Source of the DNA: Longibacter salinarum
GTDB taxonomy: Bacteria; Bacteroidota; Rhodothermia; Rhodothermales; Salinibacteraceae
DNA length: 64,000 nucleotides
Assembly: GCF_002554795.1 (NCBI RefSeq)
Contig: NZ_PDEQ01000002.1
Coordinates: forward strand, 1-64,000
Direction: 5' to 3'
Below the pieces are notes generated by a model. The model made no database searches. It worked only from the letters and a program-made list of their open reading frames with translations, and was not told the origin of the DNA. The position numbers and the translations under genes were made by a program. Below, piece by piece: positions 1-10,473 of this stretch. Numbering within the stretch: position 1 is the first letter of the stretch; every line of letters starts with the position of its first letter.

Positions 1-79
1 TCCGGGTCTTACGCAGTGGAGGAAGCTGTTGGCAAATGGCTCGCTCGATGCTATCTTGAAGGCGTCGGCTGTTGCTCAT
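1..79 (-). CDS. Possible N-terminus of a leftward gene cut by the window edge
   Basis: On the minus strand an ATG at 79 opens a frame beginning MSNSRRLQDSIERAICQQ that stays open to the window edge (26 codons visible). The residues would make a charged amphipathic helix and the direction matches the next gene. This is too short to assign a family, and the two other open frames across the same stretch cannot be excluded. I see it only as a candidate. Confidence 0.2.
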   Translation of the reverse strand, partial: MSNSRRLQDSIERAICQQLPPLRKTR

Positions 80-147
80 CGGTCCACACGGAGAAGTGAG
101 TGGGTGTCCACCCTCAACCTTCGTGTGCGTCGCCGGTGATGCAACAG

Positions 148-186
148 CCGTTTTGTATCAAATCTGAAACTGTCCGGTAGCTAGCC
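148..186 (-). repeat. Solo terminal fragment of repeat family A
   Basis: The stretch ends in ACTGTCCGGTAGCTAG and is preceded by a TATCAAA motif. It matches the reverse complement of the left end of the complete A element at 34307 (CTAGCTACCGGACAG, then GATATCAAACCGG). Only about 39 bp of the element are present. A short heptamer tract (TTGAACC CTGAACT) follows immediately, as it does at the ends of the other copies. Confidence 0.6.
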
Positions 187-203
187 TTGAACCCTGAACT
201 AAC

Positions 204-3497
<3,294 letters not shown>

Positions 3498-3568
3498 AGG
3501 GGTGAGCAGCAGTTACAGAAGAACGGGGGACAGCAATCTACAAAGCGCTTCCGAGGAAAGGAAACGGG

Positions 3569-3652
3569 GAACGTTCAGAGTTCAAGGTTCAGAGTTGAAA
3601 CGCCGCAATGCACCGCGTTCTAACGAGCCTACGTTCAACGTTTCAACGCACA
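3569..3652. repeat. Degenerate 7-bp tandem tract (GTTCARR)
   Basis: Between the amidohydrolase and the Lrp-like gene the sequence reads GTTCAGA GTTCAAG GTTCAGA GTTGAAA, and later GTTCAAC GTTTCAAC. This is the same heptamer, in reverse orientation, as the GAACCCT/GAACTAT tracts that border the A elements at 8.5, 8.7, 34.3 and 34.5 kb. The other intergenic sequence here (3498-3690) shows no gene. Confidence 0.55.
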
Positions 3653-3690
3653 GACCCCAATCCCCAATCCGAAATCCTGAATTCGATCGA

Positions 3691-3969
3691 TCATCCCATT
3701 CCGATCGAGAACATATTCTCCAGGTCGTGGCTCGAGTGGACGCGGAAGCCGATGAGCGTCTCGGAGTCTGTGATGCCCTTAATGTGACGGATGCGACCGG
3801 TGACGAGCTCGGCCAGATCTTCGTTTTTCGGCACTCGGAGGATCGCGACGAGGTCGACACGGCCGGCGACGGAGTGCACCTCGCTGACGCCCTCCAGTCC
3901 GGCTAGTTCGTCGGCGACATCGTTGACGGCGCCACGTTCGGTGTTGATGAGAACAATCGCGGTGACCAT
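3691..3969 (-). CDS. Stand-alone Lrp/AsnC ligand-binding (RAM) domain protein
   Basis: A 92-residue protein starting MVTAIVLINTERGAVNDVAD. Its whole length matches the C-terminal effector-binding/dimerisation domain of Lrp/AsnC regulators: an alpha-beta plait with ADELAGLEGVSEVHSVAGR and the VDLVAILRV strand, then LVTGRIRHIKGITDSETLI. There is no helix-turn-helix, so it cannot bind DNA as Lrp does. Stand-alone versions are known and are thought to bind amino acids or modulate partner Lrp proteins. I chose the ATG at 3969 because the upstream extension of the frame is low-quality arginine/cysteine-rich sequence overlapping the promoter of the divergent GIY-YIG gene. Confidence 0.85.
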   Translation of the reverse strand: MVTAIVLINTERGAVNDVADELAGLEGVSEVHSVAGRVDLVAILRVPKNEDLAELVTGRIRHIKGITDSETLIGFRVHSSHDLENMFSIGMG

Positions 3970-4103
3970 AGCGAAGAGAATAAATGAGGGAATGGAGAAG
4001 GGCGGAAAGGTTGCGTCGTCCGCGCGTGAAATGCGGCGCGTTCTGCAACATACGTCTGCAGCGTGGCAGTCCCAAGTGCTCCACCGAACGATCACGATTC
4101 CCG

Positions 4104-4382
4104 ATGAGCGACACCCCTTCCCCGGACGACACCGGTCACTACGTCTACATTCTCGAATGCTGCGATGGCACGTACTACACCGGCTACACGACCGACGTGG
4201 AACGACGCGTGGAGGAGCACAATGCGGGAACGGGAGCTCGGTATACCCGGGGACGCACGCCCGTCGACGTGGTCTACACGGAATCGTACGATTCGCAGTC
4301 GGCGGCGATGTCACGAGAGTACGCGATCAAGCAACTCCGCCGAGGGCAGAAGGAACGACTTGTTTCGGGGGACGATGTGTGA
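4104..4382 (+). CDS. GIY-YIG nuclease superfamily protein (UPF0213/YhbQ-like)
   Basis: A 92-residue single-domain protein. HYVYILECCDGTYYTGYT is the GIY-YIG signature (the two tripeptides are YVY and YTG), followed by the conserved Arg in DVERRVEEHNAG and the REYAIKQLRRGQKERL helix typical of small YhbQ/UPF0213 proteins. Family members are DNA-structure nucleases or of unknown role; the function here is not established. The ATG at 4104 directly precedes the domain; a longer in-frame start at 3984 would add arginine-rich non-homologous sequence. The stop codon abuts a long 8-bp tandem array that starts three bases later. Confidence 0.85.
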   Translation: MSDTPSPDDTGHYVYILECCDGTYYTGYTTDVERRVEEHNAGTGARYTRGRTPVDVVYTESYDSQSAAMSREYAIKQLRRGQKERLVSGDDV

Positions 4383-4384
4383 AC

Positions 4385-4520
4385 GTGTGGACGTGTGGAC
4401 GTGTGGACGTGTGGACGTCTGAAAGTATGAACGTGCGGACGTATGAAAGTGTGGACGTATGAAAGCGGGAAAGTGTGGAAGTATGAAAGTACGAAAGTGT
4501 GGAAGTGTGAGAGTGTGAGA
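4385..4520. repeat. Degenerate 8-bp tandem array, 17 units (GTGTGGAC-like)
   Basis: Starting just after the GIY-YIG stop codon, seventeen consecutive octamers keep exact 8-bp phase: four of GTGTGGAC, then variants such as GTATGAAA, GTGCGGAC, GTGTGGAA and GTGTGAGA. The consensus is GTGTGRAM. No spacer-repeat alternation is present, so this is not a CRISPR. The same octamer occurs inside A elements and at 33569. Confidence 0.9.
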
Positions 4521-4559
4521 ATAGTACGCAGAGTTGAGCTTGAAATCGAGGCGTTCCTA

Positions 4560-4615
4560 CCTAAACACGTTCGCACCTAAACACCTAAACACCTTCACAC
4601 CTCCTCACTCTTCCA
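4560..4615. repeat. Second 8-bp tandem array in opposite sense (CCTAAACA-like)
   Basis: Seven octamers in phase: CCTAAACA, CGTTCGCA, CCTAAACA, CCTAAACA, CCTTCACA, CCTCCTCA, CTCTTCCA. The C-rich strand pairs approximately with the GTGTGGAA units of the array 40 bp upstream, so the two arrays form a large imperfect inverted repeat. The array runs into the last codons of the DUF4112 gene. Confidence 0.7.
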
Positions 4616-5051
4616 GCCAGTCCTCAAGCATCTCGACGTTGCGGCGGTTGGCTTTGTACGCGAAGTCGAATACGTCACCAAGCACCGGGACGACGCCAAC
4701 CAGGGCGTCGACGGCGATGATGCCGACCATTTTGCCGATGAGCCGCTTCGGGGCGCCCTGTCGCCACGCCTCGATGGGGACGTAGGCACTGACGATGAGA
4801 CCGGCCGCATCACCGACACCCGGAATCAGGCCGATCAGCGGTTCGAGGCCCACCCGAAAGCCCGTGCCCGGGATCGTAAATACATCGTCTGACCATTTCG
4901 CGAACCACTCGAGTCGTTTCTCAACGGGATCGGCCGGCGTGTTCGATATAGCATCTGGAGATCGCGATGTGCCCCGAGACCGGCGTCGATTGGATACCTG
5001 TGGGTGAGACCGCCGAGGAGCATTGCGAGTGTCGTCAGTTGAGTCAGGCAT
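4605..5051 (-). CDS. DUF4112 family membrane protein
   Basis: A 148-residue protein, if started at the ATG at 5051 (MPDSTDDTRN). The conserved DUF4112 core is visible: RLEWFAKWSDDVFTIPGTGF, GLEPLIGLIPGVGDAAGLIV, and DALVGVVPVLGDVFDFAYKA followed by NRRNVEMLEDWL. The family has a few hydrophobic segments and no known function. The chosen start overlaps the stop codon of the upstream antiporter gene by a few bases (stop 5044-5046), which argues for translational coupling. An in-frame start at 5093 would lie deeper inside the antiporter gene. The 3' end lies in an octamer repeat array. Confidence 0.85.
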   Translation of the reverse strand: MPDSTDDTRNAPRRSHPQVSNRRRSRGTSRSPDAISNTPADPVEKRLEWFAKWSDDVFTIPGTGFRVGLEPLIGLIPGVGDAAGLIVSAYVPIEAWRQGAPKRLIGKMVGIIAVDALVGVVPVLGDVFDFAYKANRRNVEMLEDWLEE

Positions 5052-7146
5052 CGACAATATCGGGTTCGTCGAAGAAGCGGAAGATGTCGGCACATCCCGC
5101 GAACGCGGCAGCGGGGCCGACCAGAACGAGTCGATCGCCCGAAAGCAGTTCCTCGGAGCCGTCGGGGGAGCCGATCACGTCGCCGTTGCGGCGGATTGCG
5201 ATAACCGTGAGGTCATAATCTTGCCGGAGCGCAAGCTCGCCAAGCGTTCGTCCGGCGGCCGCTGCACCGTCGCGAACGGTCACGGTGCGCGTGTGGAGAC
5301 CTTCCTCGCTCAGCCCGTCGAGCACCATGCCAGGCGTTTGGTCCATGCTGGGGTCCGACGCCGGCAGCTCAGGGTCGCAGATGAGGCGGTAGTCATTGGC
5401 GCGGACCTCGCGAATGTGTCGGTTTACCTCGTCACTCGGGACGCGATACGCGTGCAGTACATCACCGAAGAGACGCACGGCGGTTTCGATCTCGGTCGGA
5501 ATAACGATTTCTGCGCCGGCTTTGTGCAGGCGGTCGACGTCGTCGAGGAAGTCTGCACGGGCGATGATCTGCAGCGTTGGGTTTTCGAATGCGGCGTTAT
5601 GGACCGTTCGCTCGGTGGCATCGCGATCGCTGATGACCACGACGCAGAGCTTCGCGTGCTCGATGCCGGCCACCTCAAGGACGTGGGGCCGAGTGGCATC
5701 GCCGTAAACAGCGTTCAACCCCTCCTCCCGAGCTTCACGAATCGACTGTGGGTTCAGGTCGATGATGACAAACGGGATGTCCGTCTGCCGGAGCACGCGC
5801 GCCAGCCTGCGCCCGGCTGGACCGTACCCGACGATGATGACGTGATCTTCGAGCTTGATCGGTTTGTCGTCTGGGAGGTCGGCTGTGTTCAGAGGACCGA
5901 GAACGTCCTGCACGGCTCGTCCCACGCGGCCTCCAACGCTTGCCATGAACGGCGTCAACAGCATGAGGAGTACGGTGGTGGCGATAAACACTTGCTGGCC
6001 TTCGTTTCCGAGGCCCATCGGGGAGAGGCCGACGTCGCGCCCGGCGATGTCGAGAACAAAGGAGAACTCGCCGATCTGTGCCAGCATCAGCCCCGAGGCC
6101 ACGGCGATTCGCAGCGGCATCTTCATGATGAGGAGCGCCACCGACGTGATAACCAGTTTCAACACCAGAACGACGGCAGCAGCTCCCAGCACCAGCGGCC
6201 ACGCATCGAGGAGCACGCGCACGTCGAGGAGCATGCCGACGGACACGAAAAAGGCTGCGTTGAAGACCGTGCGGAGCGGCAGGACTTCGCTTAACGCCTG
6301 CGTCGCGTAGGGGCTCTCACTGACGATCAGGCCCGCGAGAAACGCGCCAAGTGCGAGGCTTACGTCCGCGAGGCCCATGATCCAGGCGATCAGGAAGCAG
6401 AGCGCGACGACCGTTAGCAGGAAGAGCTCGTTGCGTCTGGTCGCGGCGACCCGGGCCAGGAGCGGGGGAATGACCTTTCGTGCGAGGACAACGACGACGG
6501 CAATGATGAGCAGAGCTTTCCCGAGGGCGAGAAGAAGGTCGAGGGTCGAGCCTTCACCTCCGCCGATCAACGGAACCAGCAGGACCATCACGATAATGCC
6601 GAAGTCCTGAAAGATCAGAATGCCGAGGCCGCTCTGTCCGACCGGTGTGTCGGTTTCGCCACGATCCGAGAGGAGCCCAAGGACAATCGCCGTTGACGAT
6701 AGCGCCACGAGTCCGCTCGTGAACAGGGCGGAGCGCCAGTCGACGCCGAGAGCGAGGCAGATGCCCGTCACGACAGCCATCGTTCCAAACACCTGCAGCG
6801 CCCCGCCGCCGAGGACGAGCCGCTTGATGCGAGCGAGTTTGTCCAGGCTGAATTCGATCCCGATCGTGAACAGAAGCAGGATGACCCCGATTTCCGCCAG
6901 CGTGTTGACCAGCTCGATGTCGTCGACCAGCCCGAGTGCGCTGGGGCCGATGATCACACCCGCGATCAGAAACCCGGCAATGGGGACGAGCTTGAGCCGA
7001 TAGCAGACGTAGGCGATGGCGACGCTGACAGCGGCCAGAATCGTGATTTCACCAAACCCGGGAGGGATAGCGCCAGCAGCAAGAGTTGGATAAAGCACGG
7101 CAACAGAAACGTCGAGTGGATAAGAGAAAGCCCCCGCCGGAATCAC
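5044..7146 (-). CDS. CPA2-type cation:proton antiporter with RCK (TrkA-N/TrkA-C) domains, KefB-like
   Basis: A 700-residue inner-membrane transporter. The first ~400 residues contain about twelve hydrophobic segments of the Na+/H+ exchanger fold (LVPIAGFLIAGVIIGPSALG; LLFTIGIEFSLDKLARIKR; LGAFLAGLIVSESPYA). A TrkA-N Rossmann domain follows with the nucleotide-binding loop VIIVGYGPAGRRLARVLRQ and acidic VIIDLNPQS, then a TrkA-C domain ending before the stop. The RCK pair implies gating by nucleotide or ligand, as in KefB/KefC potassium efflux or YbaL. The start used is the GTG at 7146. It is likely the first gene of a pair with the overlapping DUF4112 gene. Ion specificity cannot be read from the sequence; potassium or sodium handling would suit a halophile. 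Confidence 0.9.
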   Translation of the reverse strand: MIPAGAFSYPLDVSVAVLYPTLAAGAIPPGFGEITILAAVSVAIAYVCYRLKLVPIAGFLIAGVIIGPSALGLVDDIELVNTLAEIGVILLLFTIGIEFSLDKLARIKRLVLGGGALQVFGTMAVVTGICLALGVDWRSALFTSGLVALSSTAIVLGLLSDRGETDTPVGQSGLGILIFQDFGIIVMVLLVPLIGGGEGSTLDLLLALGKALLIIAVVVVLARKVIPPLLARVAATRRNELFLLTVVALCFLIAWIMGLADVSLALGAFLAGLIVSESPYATQALSEVLPLRTVFNAAFFVSVGMLLDVRVLLDAWPLVLGAAAVVLVLKLVITSVALLIMKMPLRIAVASGLMLAQIGEFSFVLDIAGRDVGLSPMGLGNEGQQVFIATTVLLMLLTPFMASVGGRVGRAVQDVLGPLNTADLPDDKPIKLEDHVIIVGYGPAGRRLARVLRQTDIPFVIIDLNPQSIREAREEGLNAVYGDATRPHVLEVAGIEHAKLCVVVISDRDATERTVHNAAFENPTLQIIARADFLDDVDRLHKAGAEIVIPTEIETAVRLFGDVLHAYRVPSDEVNRHIREVRANDYRLICDPELPASDPSMDQTPGMVLDGLSEEGLHTRTVTVRDGAAAAGRTLGELALRQDYDLTVIAIRRNGDVIGSPDGSEELLSGDRLVLVGPAAAFAGCADIFRFFDEPDIVDA

Positions 7147-7396
7147 GGTGGACTCCGGGGGAGCATTCGTCCGTCAGTTGCTTAACCTTCGCGAAGATAC
7201 ATCGGGACCTCGCGTCATGACGGCATGAACACTAAAAGGCCTTGGCAGAACGTGCTTCGATGAGCGAGAGCGAGCGGACCGGACGGCATCGAGGCGCGTC
7301 AAGCAGGTGAACCCGACGCGGTTCAGCAATGCAGCGCTCCGGGGGACGTGCCCTTGGGGTGCCGCACGCAGCTCGAATGAGGGATTGTTAGGGCGT
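7147..7396. other. Intergenic region without a recognisable gene
   Basis: About 250 bp between the antiporter start and the small membrane protein stop. It should contain the antiporter promoter on the minus strand. I see no convincing terminator, RNA gene or repeat copy. Confidence 0.5.
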
Positions 7397-7657
7397 TTAA
7401 ATCATCACCATTAACGCGGCGAACAGGGCGCCGAGTCCGACCATCGTGATCCCGATCGCTCGAAGCTTGGACGCAGCCAACGCCGTGTTGGGGTGGTCAT
7501 CCCGATCACTCAGGTACATGCTGGCAGCAAAAAAGCCCGTGCCGGCCATGACGATCAGCCCAGACGTTCCGTAGATCCAGTTGATCCGGAATAGGAAGAC
7601 GGCGATGGTAGCCGCCGTCGCGGCAATCATGATTCCGATGGAAACGCGAGGACTCAT
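7397..7657 (-). CDS. Small hypothetical membrane protein
   Basis: An 86-residue protein with three likely membrane segments: SIGIMIAATAATIAVFLF, a middle GLIVMAGTGFFAASMYL, and a C-terminal GITMVGLGALFAALMVM. A short hydrophilic loop (SDRDDHPNTALAASK) separates the last two. No family recognised. It is followed on its own strand, after about 250 bp, by the antiporter, so an operon is doubtful. The ATG start and the consistent hydrophobic pattern support it as a real gene. Confidence 0.7.
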   Translation of the reverse strand: MSPRVSIGIMIAATAATIAVFLFRINWIYGTSGLIVMAGTGFFAASMYLSDRDDHPNTALAASKLRAIGITMVGLGALFAALMVMI

Positions 7658-7716
7658 AGCAGAACGTACAAAATTTCAGCTCGGGAAGAGGTTCGGCGCC
7701 CGATCAGGGCAAAGAT

Positions 7717-8205
7717 TTATTTTTTCTCAATGGAGACCGATTCGATTGCGTCACCCCCTTCAATTTCGTCGACGACATCCTTTCCGCTTGTTACTTTGCC
7801 AAACACGGTGTGCTTGCCATCGAGGTGCGACTGGGGTTCGTGGGTGATGAAGAACTGGCTTCCGTTGGTATTCGGTCCCGCATTCGCCATGGAGATCACG
7901 CCGGCCTCGTGCGAGAGCGGGTTGCCGCTCAGTTCGTCGTCGAACGTGTAGCCGGGTCCTCCACGCCCTGTGCCCGTCGGGTCACCGCCCTGAATCATGA
8001 AGTTGGGGATGACGCGGTGGAATGTCACGCCGTCGTAGAACCCTTCCTCCGAGAGGAAGACAAAATTGTTGACAGTATTGGGAGCGTGCTCGGGGTACAG
8101 TTCGAGCTCGATCGTCCCTTTGTTCGTCTCGAGCATTGCCGCGTAGACGGCGTCGTCATCGATCTGCATCTCCGGTGGGGAGTCCCACGTCTGGTGGTCG
8201 GCCAT
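7717..8205 (-). CDS. Peptidyl-prolyl cis-trans isomerase, cyclophilin type
   Basis: A 162-residue single-domain cyclophilin, lacking a signal peptide and so probably cytoplasmic. It catalyses cis-trans isomerisation of Xaa-Pro bonds. Seen in order: [19 protein letters not shown], the [17 protein letters not shown] block containing the catalytic Arg and Phe/Met/Gln residues, [19 protein letters not shown], and [12 protein letters not shown]. All core motifs are intact and the length is typical for bacterial PpiA/PpiB. The ATG at 8205 gives a short N-terminal extension ([14 protein letters not shown]) before the domain. About 60 bp separate it from the downstream small membrane protein gene. 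Confidence 0.95.
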   Translation of the reverse strand: MADHQTWDSPPEMQIDDDAVYAAMLETNKGTIELELYPEHAPNTVNNFVFLSEEGFYDGVTFHRVIPNFMIQGGDPTGTGRGGPGYTFDDELSGNPLSHEAGVISMANAGPNTNGSQFFITHEPQSHLDGKHTVFGKVTSGKDVVDEIEGGDAIESVSIEKK

Positions 8206-8518
8206 AAATTGCTTGCGGTTCGGTTGCAGAGAAAGCGCGTACAGTCGTTTGATACGTGAAAGCCAGTCCGCGGAAGTTGTTCGCGACGTGTGTCACGACG
8301 GACCGTTGGATCGTTAGAAGGTTCAACTCTGTGGTCCCAGCAACATCGGTAACACCGAAGGACGATCCTGACTTTTCTTTTCTGGTTCACTTCGATGCTC
8401 GGGCCTCCTTCCCTATTCGAATGGATCAAGCGTCGCACGGCCGTGCAACGCTAATATGTTTTAATGTCTCGGTGGACATTCTCTCCAGGGTATTCGGCAC
8501 TCCGCTGAACCCTGAACC
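8206..8518. other. Intergenic region leading into an A element
   Basis: About 310 bp upstream of the cyclophilin gene. It should carry the cyclophilin promoter on the minus strand. The last 15 bp are two heptamers (CTGAACC CTGAACC) that border the A element. No gene is supported here. Confidence 0.5.
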
Positions 8519-8734
8519 CTAGGTACCGGACAGTTTGGTTCCACCACGGAATGGTTCCGTGCGACTTCGAGAAACGGACCGCGTCAGCCCCACACGTCTC
8601 GGAAACGAGGCGTTATCGTCGAGAAATGACGCACTCTCACACTCCCATACCCACATACTCCCGTCCATGTCGGCGCAGCCGCGCCGGGGAATGTGGACGT
8701 GACGTGGGTACCAGTGAAAGTGTCCGGTAGCTAA
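8519..8734. repeat. Complete repeat element A1 (216 bp, terminal inverted repeats)
   Basis: The left end CTAGGTACCGGACAGTTT and the right end AAAGTGTCCGGTAGCTAA are near-perfect inverted repeats. The interior contains GGAAACGAGGCGTTATCGTC, an 8-bp phased stretch (ACTCTCAC ACTCCCAT ACCCACAT ACTCCCGT) and GCAGCCGCGCCG. The same order and the same 216-bp length recur at 34307-34522. There is no coding capacity, so it is MITE-like. Heptamer tracts (GAACCCT-type) border both ends. Confidence 0.85.
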
Positions 8735-8777
8735 CCCTGAACCCTGAACTATGAACCCTGAACTATGAACTCCCAGA
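8731..8777. repeat. 7-bp tandem tract (GAACCCT/GAACTAT)
   Basis: At the right edge of A1 the heptamers CTGAACC, CTGAACT, ATGAACC, CTGAACT and ATGAACT follow in phase. The same tract type lies at both ends of the A copies at 34.3-34.5 kb and beside the fragment at 186. Confidence 0.75.
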
Positions 8778-8849
8778 TAAAGAGTCTTCCATTCCTTACA
8801 TTTGCCCGTCCGCCCGTCTCGCCTCCTGTCTTCAATGCCGTAACGTTCT

Positions 8850-9839
8850 GTGCCCACGCTTCGCTCCGTTGACATCATTCAGCCCCCAGGTCAGCAGCCG
8901 ATCGTCATTCCGAATGACGACTTTGAGTTGATCGATCACTGGCAGGTCGATACCACAACGGGACGTCATTGGACGCACGTCGTGCTCCGGTCGGCGCAGA
9001 CAGAGGCGTTTACCGATTGGGTGAACAACCACGTCGGGGAGGATGTGCGGATCGTCTGGTCTGCCGTCGAGGCGACCCATCCGCGAATCGACATGGAGAA
9101 CAACGACAACGGCGATGGAAACGAAGATAACGGAACGACGAGTCGCATTGACCGCGAGGAGTTGTATCAGTACGCTCGTGAGTCCGTCGGCGTGAGCGCC
9201 GTTTTCCTTGCTATGGTCGTTTTGTCAACGGTGGTGGCGGCGGGAGGGATGCTGCGCAATAACGTCGCCGTCGTCATCGGGGCCATGGTGATCGCGCCGC
9301 TGATCGGGCCGAATATCGCGCTCGCCCTGGGCACGACGCTCGGCGATACGGCGCTGCTGCGTCGCGCTGTGAGCGTGAACCTTGCGGGCGTCGGGCTCGT
9401 CCTCTTCATGTCGATGCTGTTGGGGGCGGTCGTGACAATCGACGCATCGATTCCGGAGTTGGCGTCTCGAACCGACGTCCACATGTCCGATGTCGCGCTG
9501 GCGCTTGCAGCGGGTGCGGCCGGGACGCTGGCTGTGACACGCGGGGTGTCGACGGCACTCGTTGGAGTCATGGTTGCGGTGGCGCTGCTACCACCACTCG
9601 TCGCGTGCGGGCTCTTCCTCGGGTCCGGGCAGACCGCGCTCGCGGGGAGCGCCGCGGTGTTGACGATGACGAACGTCGTCTGTATCAACCTTGCCGGCGT
9701 CTCGACATTCCTCGTTCAGGGCGTTCGCCCACGACATTGGACGGAGATGGAAAAAGCGCGGGCGTCCACACGGGTCGCGATGACCCTCTGGGTCGTCATG
9801 CTACTCGCGCTCGGCGGCTTGATCTGGTTTCTTCGGTAA
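8850..9839 (+). CDS. DUF389/TIGR00341 family integral membrane protein
   Basis: A 329-residue protein with a cytoplasmic N-terminal domain of ~100 residues and about six membrane segments from residue ~110. The family signature is clear: NNVAVVIGAMVIAPLIGP followed by NIALALGTTLGDTALLRR, then GVSTALVGVMVAVALLPPL. Function of the family is unknown; a transport role has been suggested. Start is a GTG at 8850 (no better ATG precedes the N-domain). An Asn/Asp-rich linker (MENNDNGDGNEDNG) joins the two halves. The upstream A element and heptamers lie within 120 bp of the start, so its promoter must be close to, or inside, the repeat. Confidence 0.85.
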   Translation: MPTLRSVDIIQPPGQQPIVIPNDDFELIDHWQVDTTTGRHWTHVVLRSAQTEAFTDWVNNHVGEDVRIVWSAVEATHPRIDMENNDNGDGNEDNGTTSRIDREELYQYARESVGVSAVFLAMVVLSTVVAAGGMLRNNVAVVIGAMVIAPLIGPNIALALGTTLGDTALLRRAVSVNLAGVGLVLFMSMLLGAVVTIDASIPELASRTDVHMSDVALALAAGAAGTLAVTRGVSTALVGVMVAVALLPPLVACGLFLGSGQTALAGSAAVLTMTNVVCINLAGVSTFLVQGVRPRHWTEMEKARASTRVAMTLWVVMLLALGGLIWFLR

Positions 9840-9865
9840 GGTGCAATACTGCTCGACGCTGCGAC

Positions 9866-10210
9866 TCAGGATATCCCGGTGACGTCTACTACTGCCTCCC
9901 GAAGACGAGAGCTCGCTCCCTTTCGTAGATAGATGACAACGGTTCCTCGCTGGAAGACGGTCCGTGCGTAGTCTGACCGATTATACGCCACACGTCGGGC
10001 GTCTGCGACCGTAGCATATTCACAGGTAACCAGTCGGGCCGATCGAGCCGTGACGATGGCGGTGCAGGTGTTGGCTCCGTGGCGTTTTTCCGCATCGGAC
10101 TGATTCACCACCGAGATGTCACGGGAGCCGATTTCCTCGAGGAAGTCCTCGGTCGTGAACGGGTCGGGGCCAGGCGACAGGATGAGGAGAAGGGAAAGCA
10201 GTGCGATCAC
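9866..10210 (-). CDS. Small secreted hypothetical protein
   Basis: A 114-residue protein with a short hydrophobic leader (MIALLSLLLILSPGPDPF) and a mature part with two Cys (ANTCTAIV and LVTCEYATV) that could form a disulfide. No family recognised. It is convergent with the DUF389 gene, with 26 bp between the stops. Its upstream region is limited by a B repeat element that begins 65 bp away. Confidence 0.6.
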   Translation of the reverse strand: MIALLSLLLILSPGPDPFTTEDFLEEIGSRDISVVNQSDAEKRHGANTCTAIVTARSARLVTCEYATVADARRVAYNRSDYARTVFQRGTVVIYLRKGASSRLREAVVDVTGIS

Positions 10211-10274
10211 GTCGAAAACAGTCGATCGATTCGCAGGTGTGTCGAGGGTGCGGTTTGGTTGGTTCAGACATTAG

Positions 10275-10472
10275 AACCCGTTTGGCGGAAAGCCTTCGGC
10301 CATCCAGAGGTCCGAACCTCCCGGCAATCGGTCCTCGCGGTGCTTGCACGACCAGAATTGGTTGATCTCATGCACCCGGTCTGCTGCATCCATGCGAAAG
10401 GATAACCGTCGGCCCTATGATCGGCATGAACGGCGACGCTTCGTTGTTTGCCACTCATTCGCCAAACAAGGT
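10275..10472 (+). repeat. Repeat element B1 (about 198 bp)
   Basis: The left end AACCCGTTTGGCGGA and the right end TTCGCCAAACAAGGT are imperfect inverted repeats. The interior shares AGCCTTCGGC, GGTCCGAACCTCCCG, TCGGTCCTCGC and TTGGTTGATCTC with B2 (33861) and with the inverse of B3 (40016). There is no coding capacity. The right end stops two bases before the MFS stop codon. Confidence 0.8.
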
Positions 10473-10473
10473 A

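Noticed and set aside
4385-4520. Possible CRISPR array
   Set aside because: The units are 8 bp in direct tandem without unique spacers, and no cas gene is present.
5023-6294. A 423-residue plus-strand frame opposite the antiporter
   Set aside because: Antisense of a clear transporter gene, with no recognised features.
8519-8734. A insertion sequence with its own transposase
   Set aside because: The element is only 216 bp, with no open frame of a transposase.
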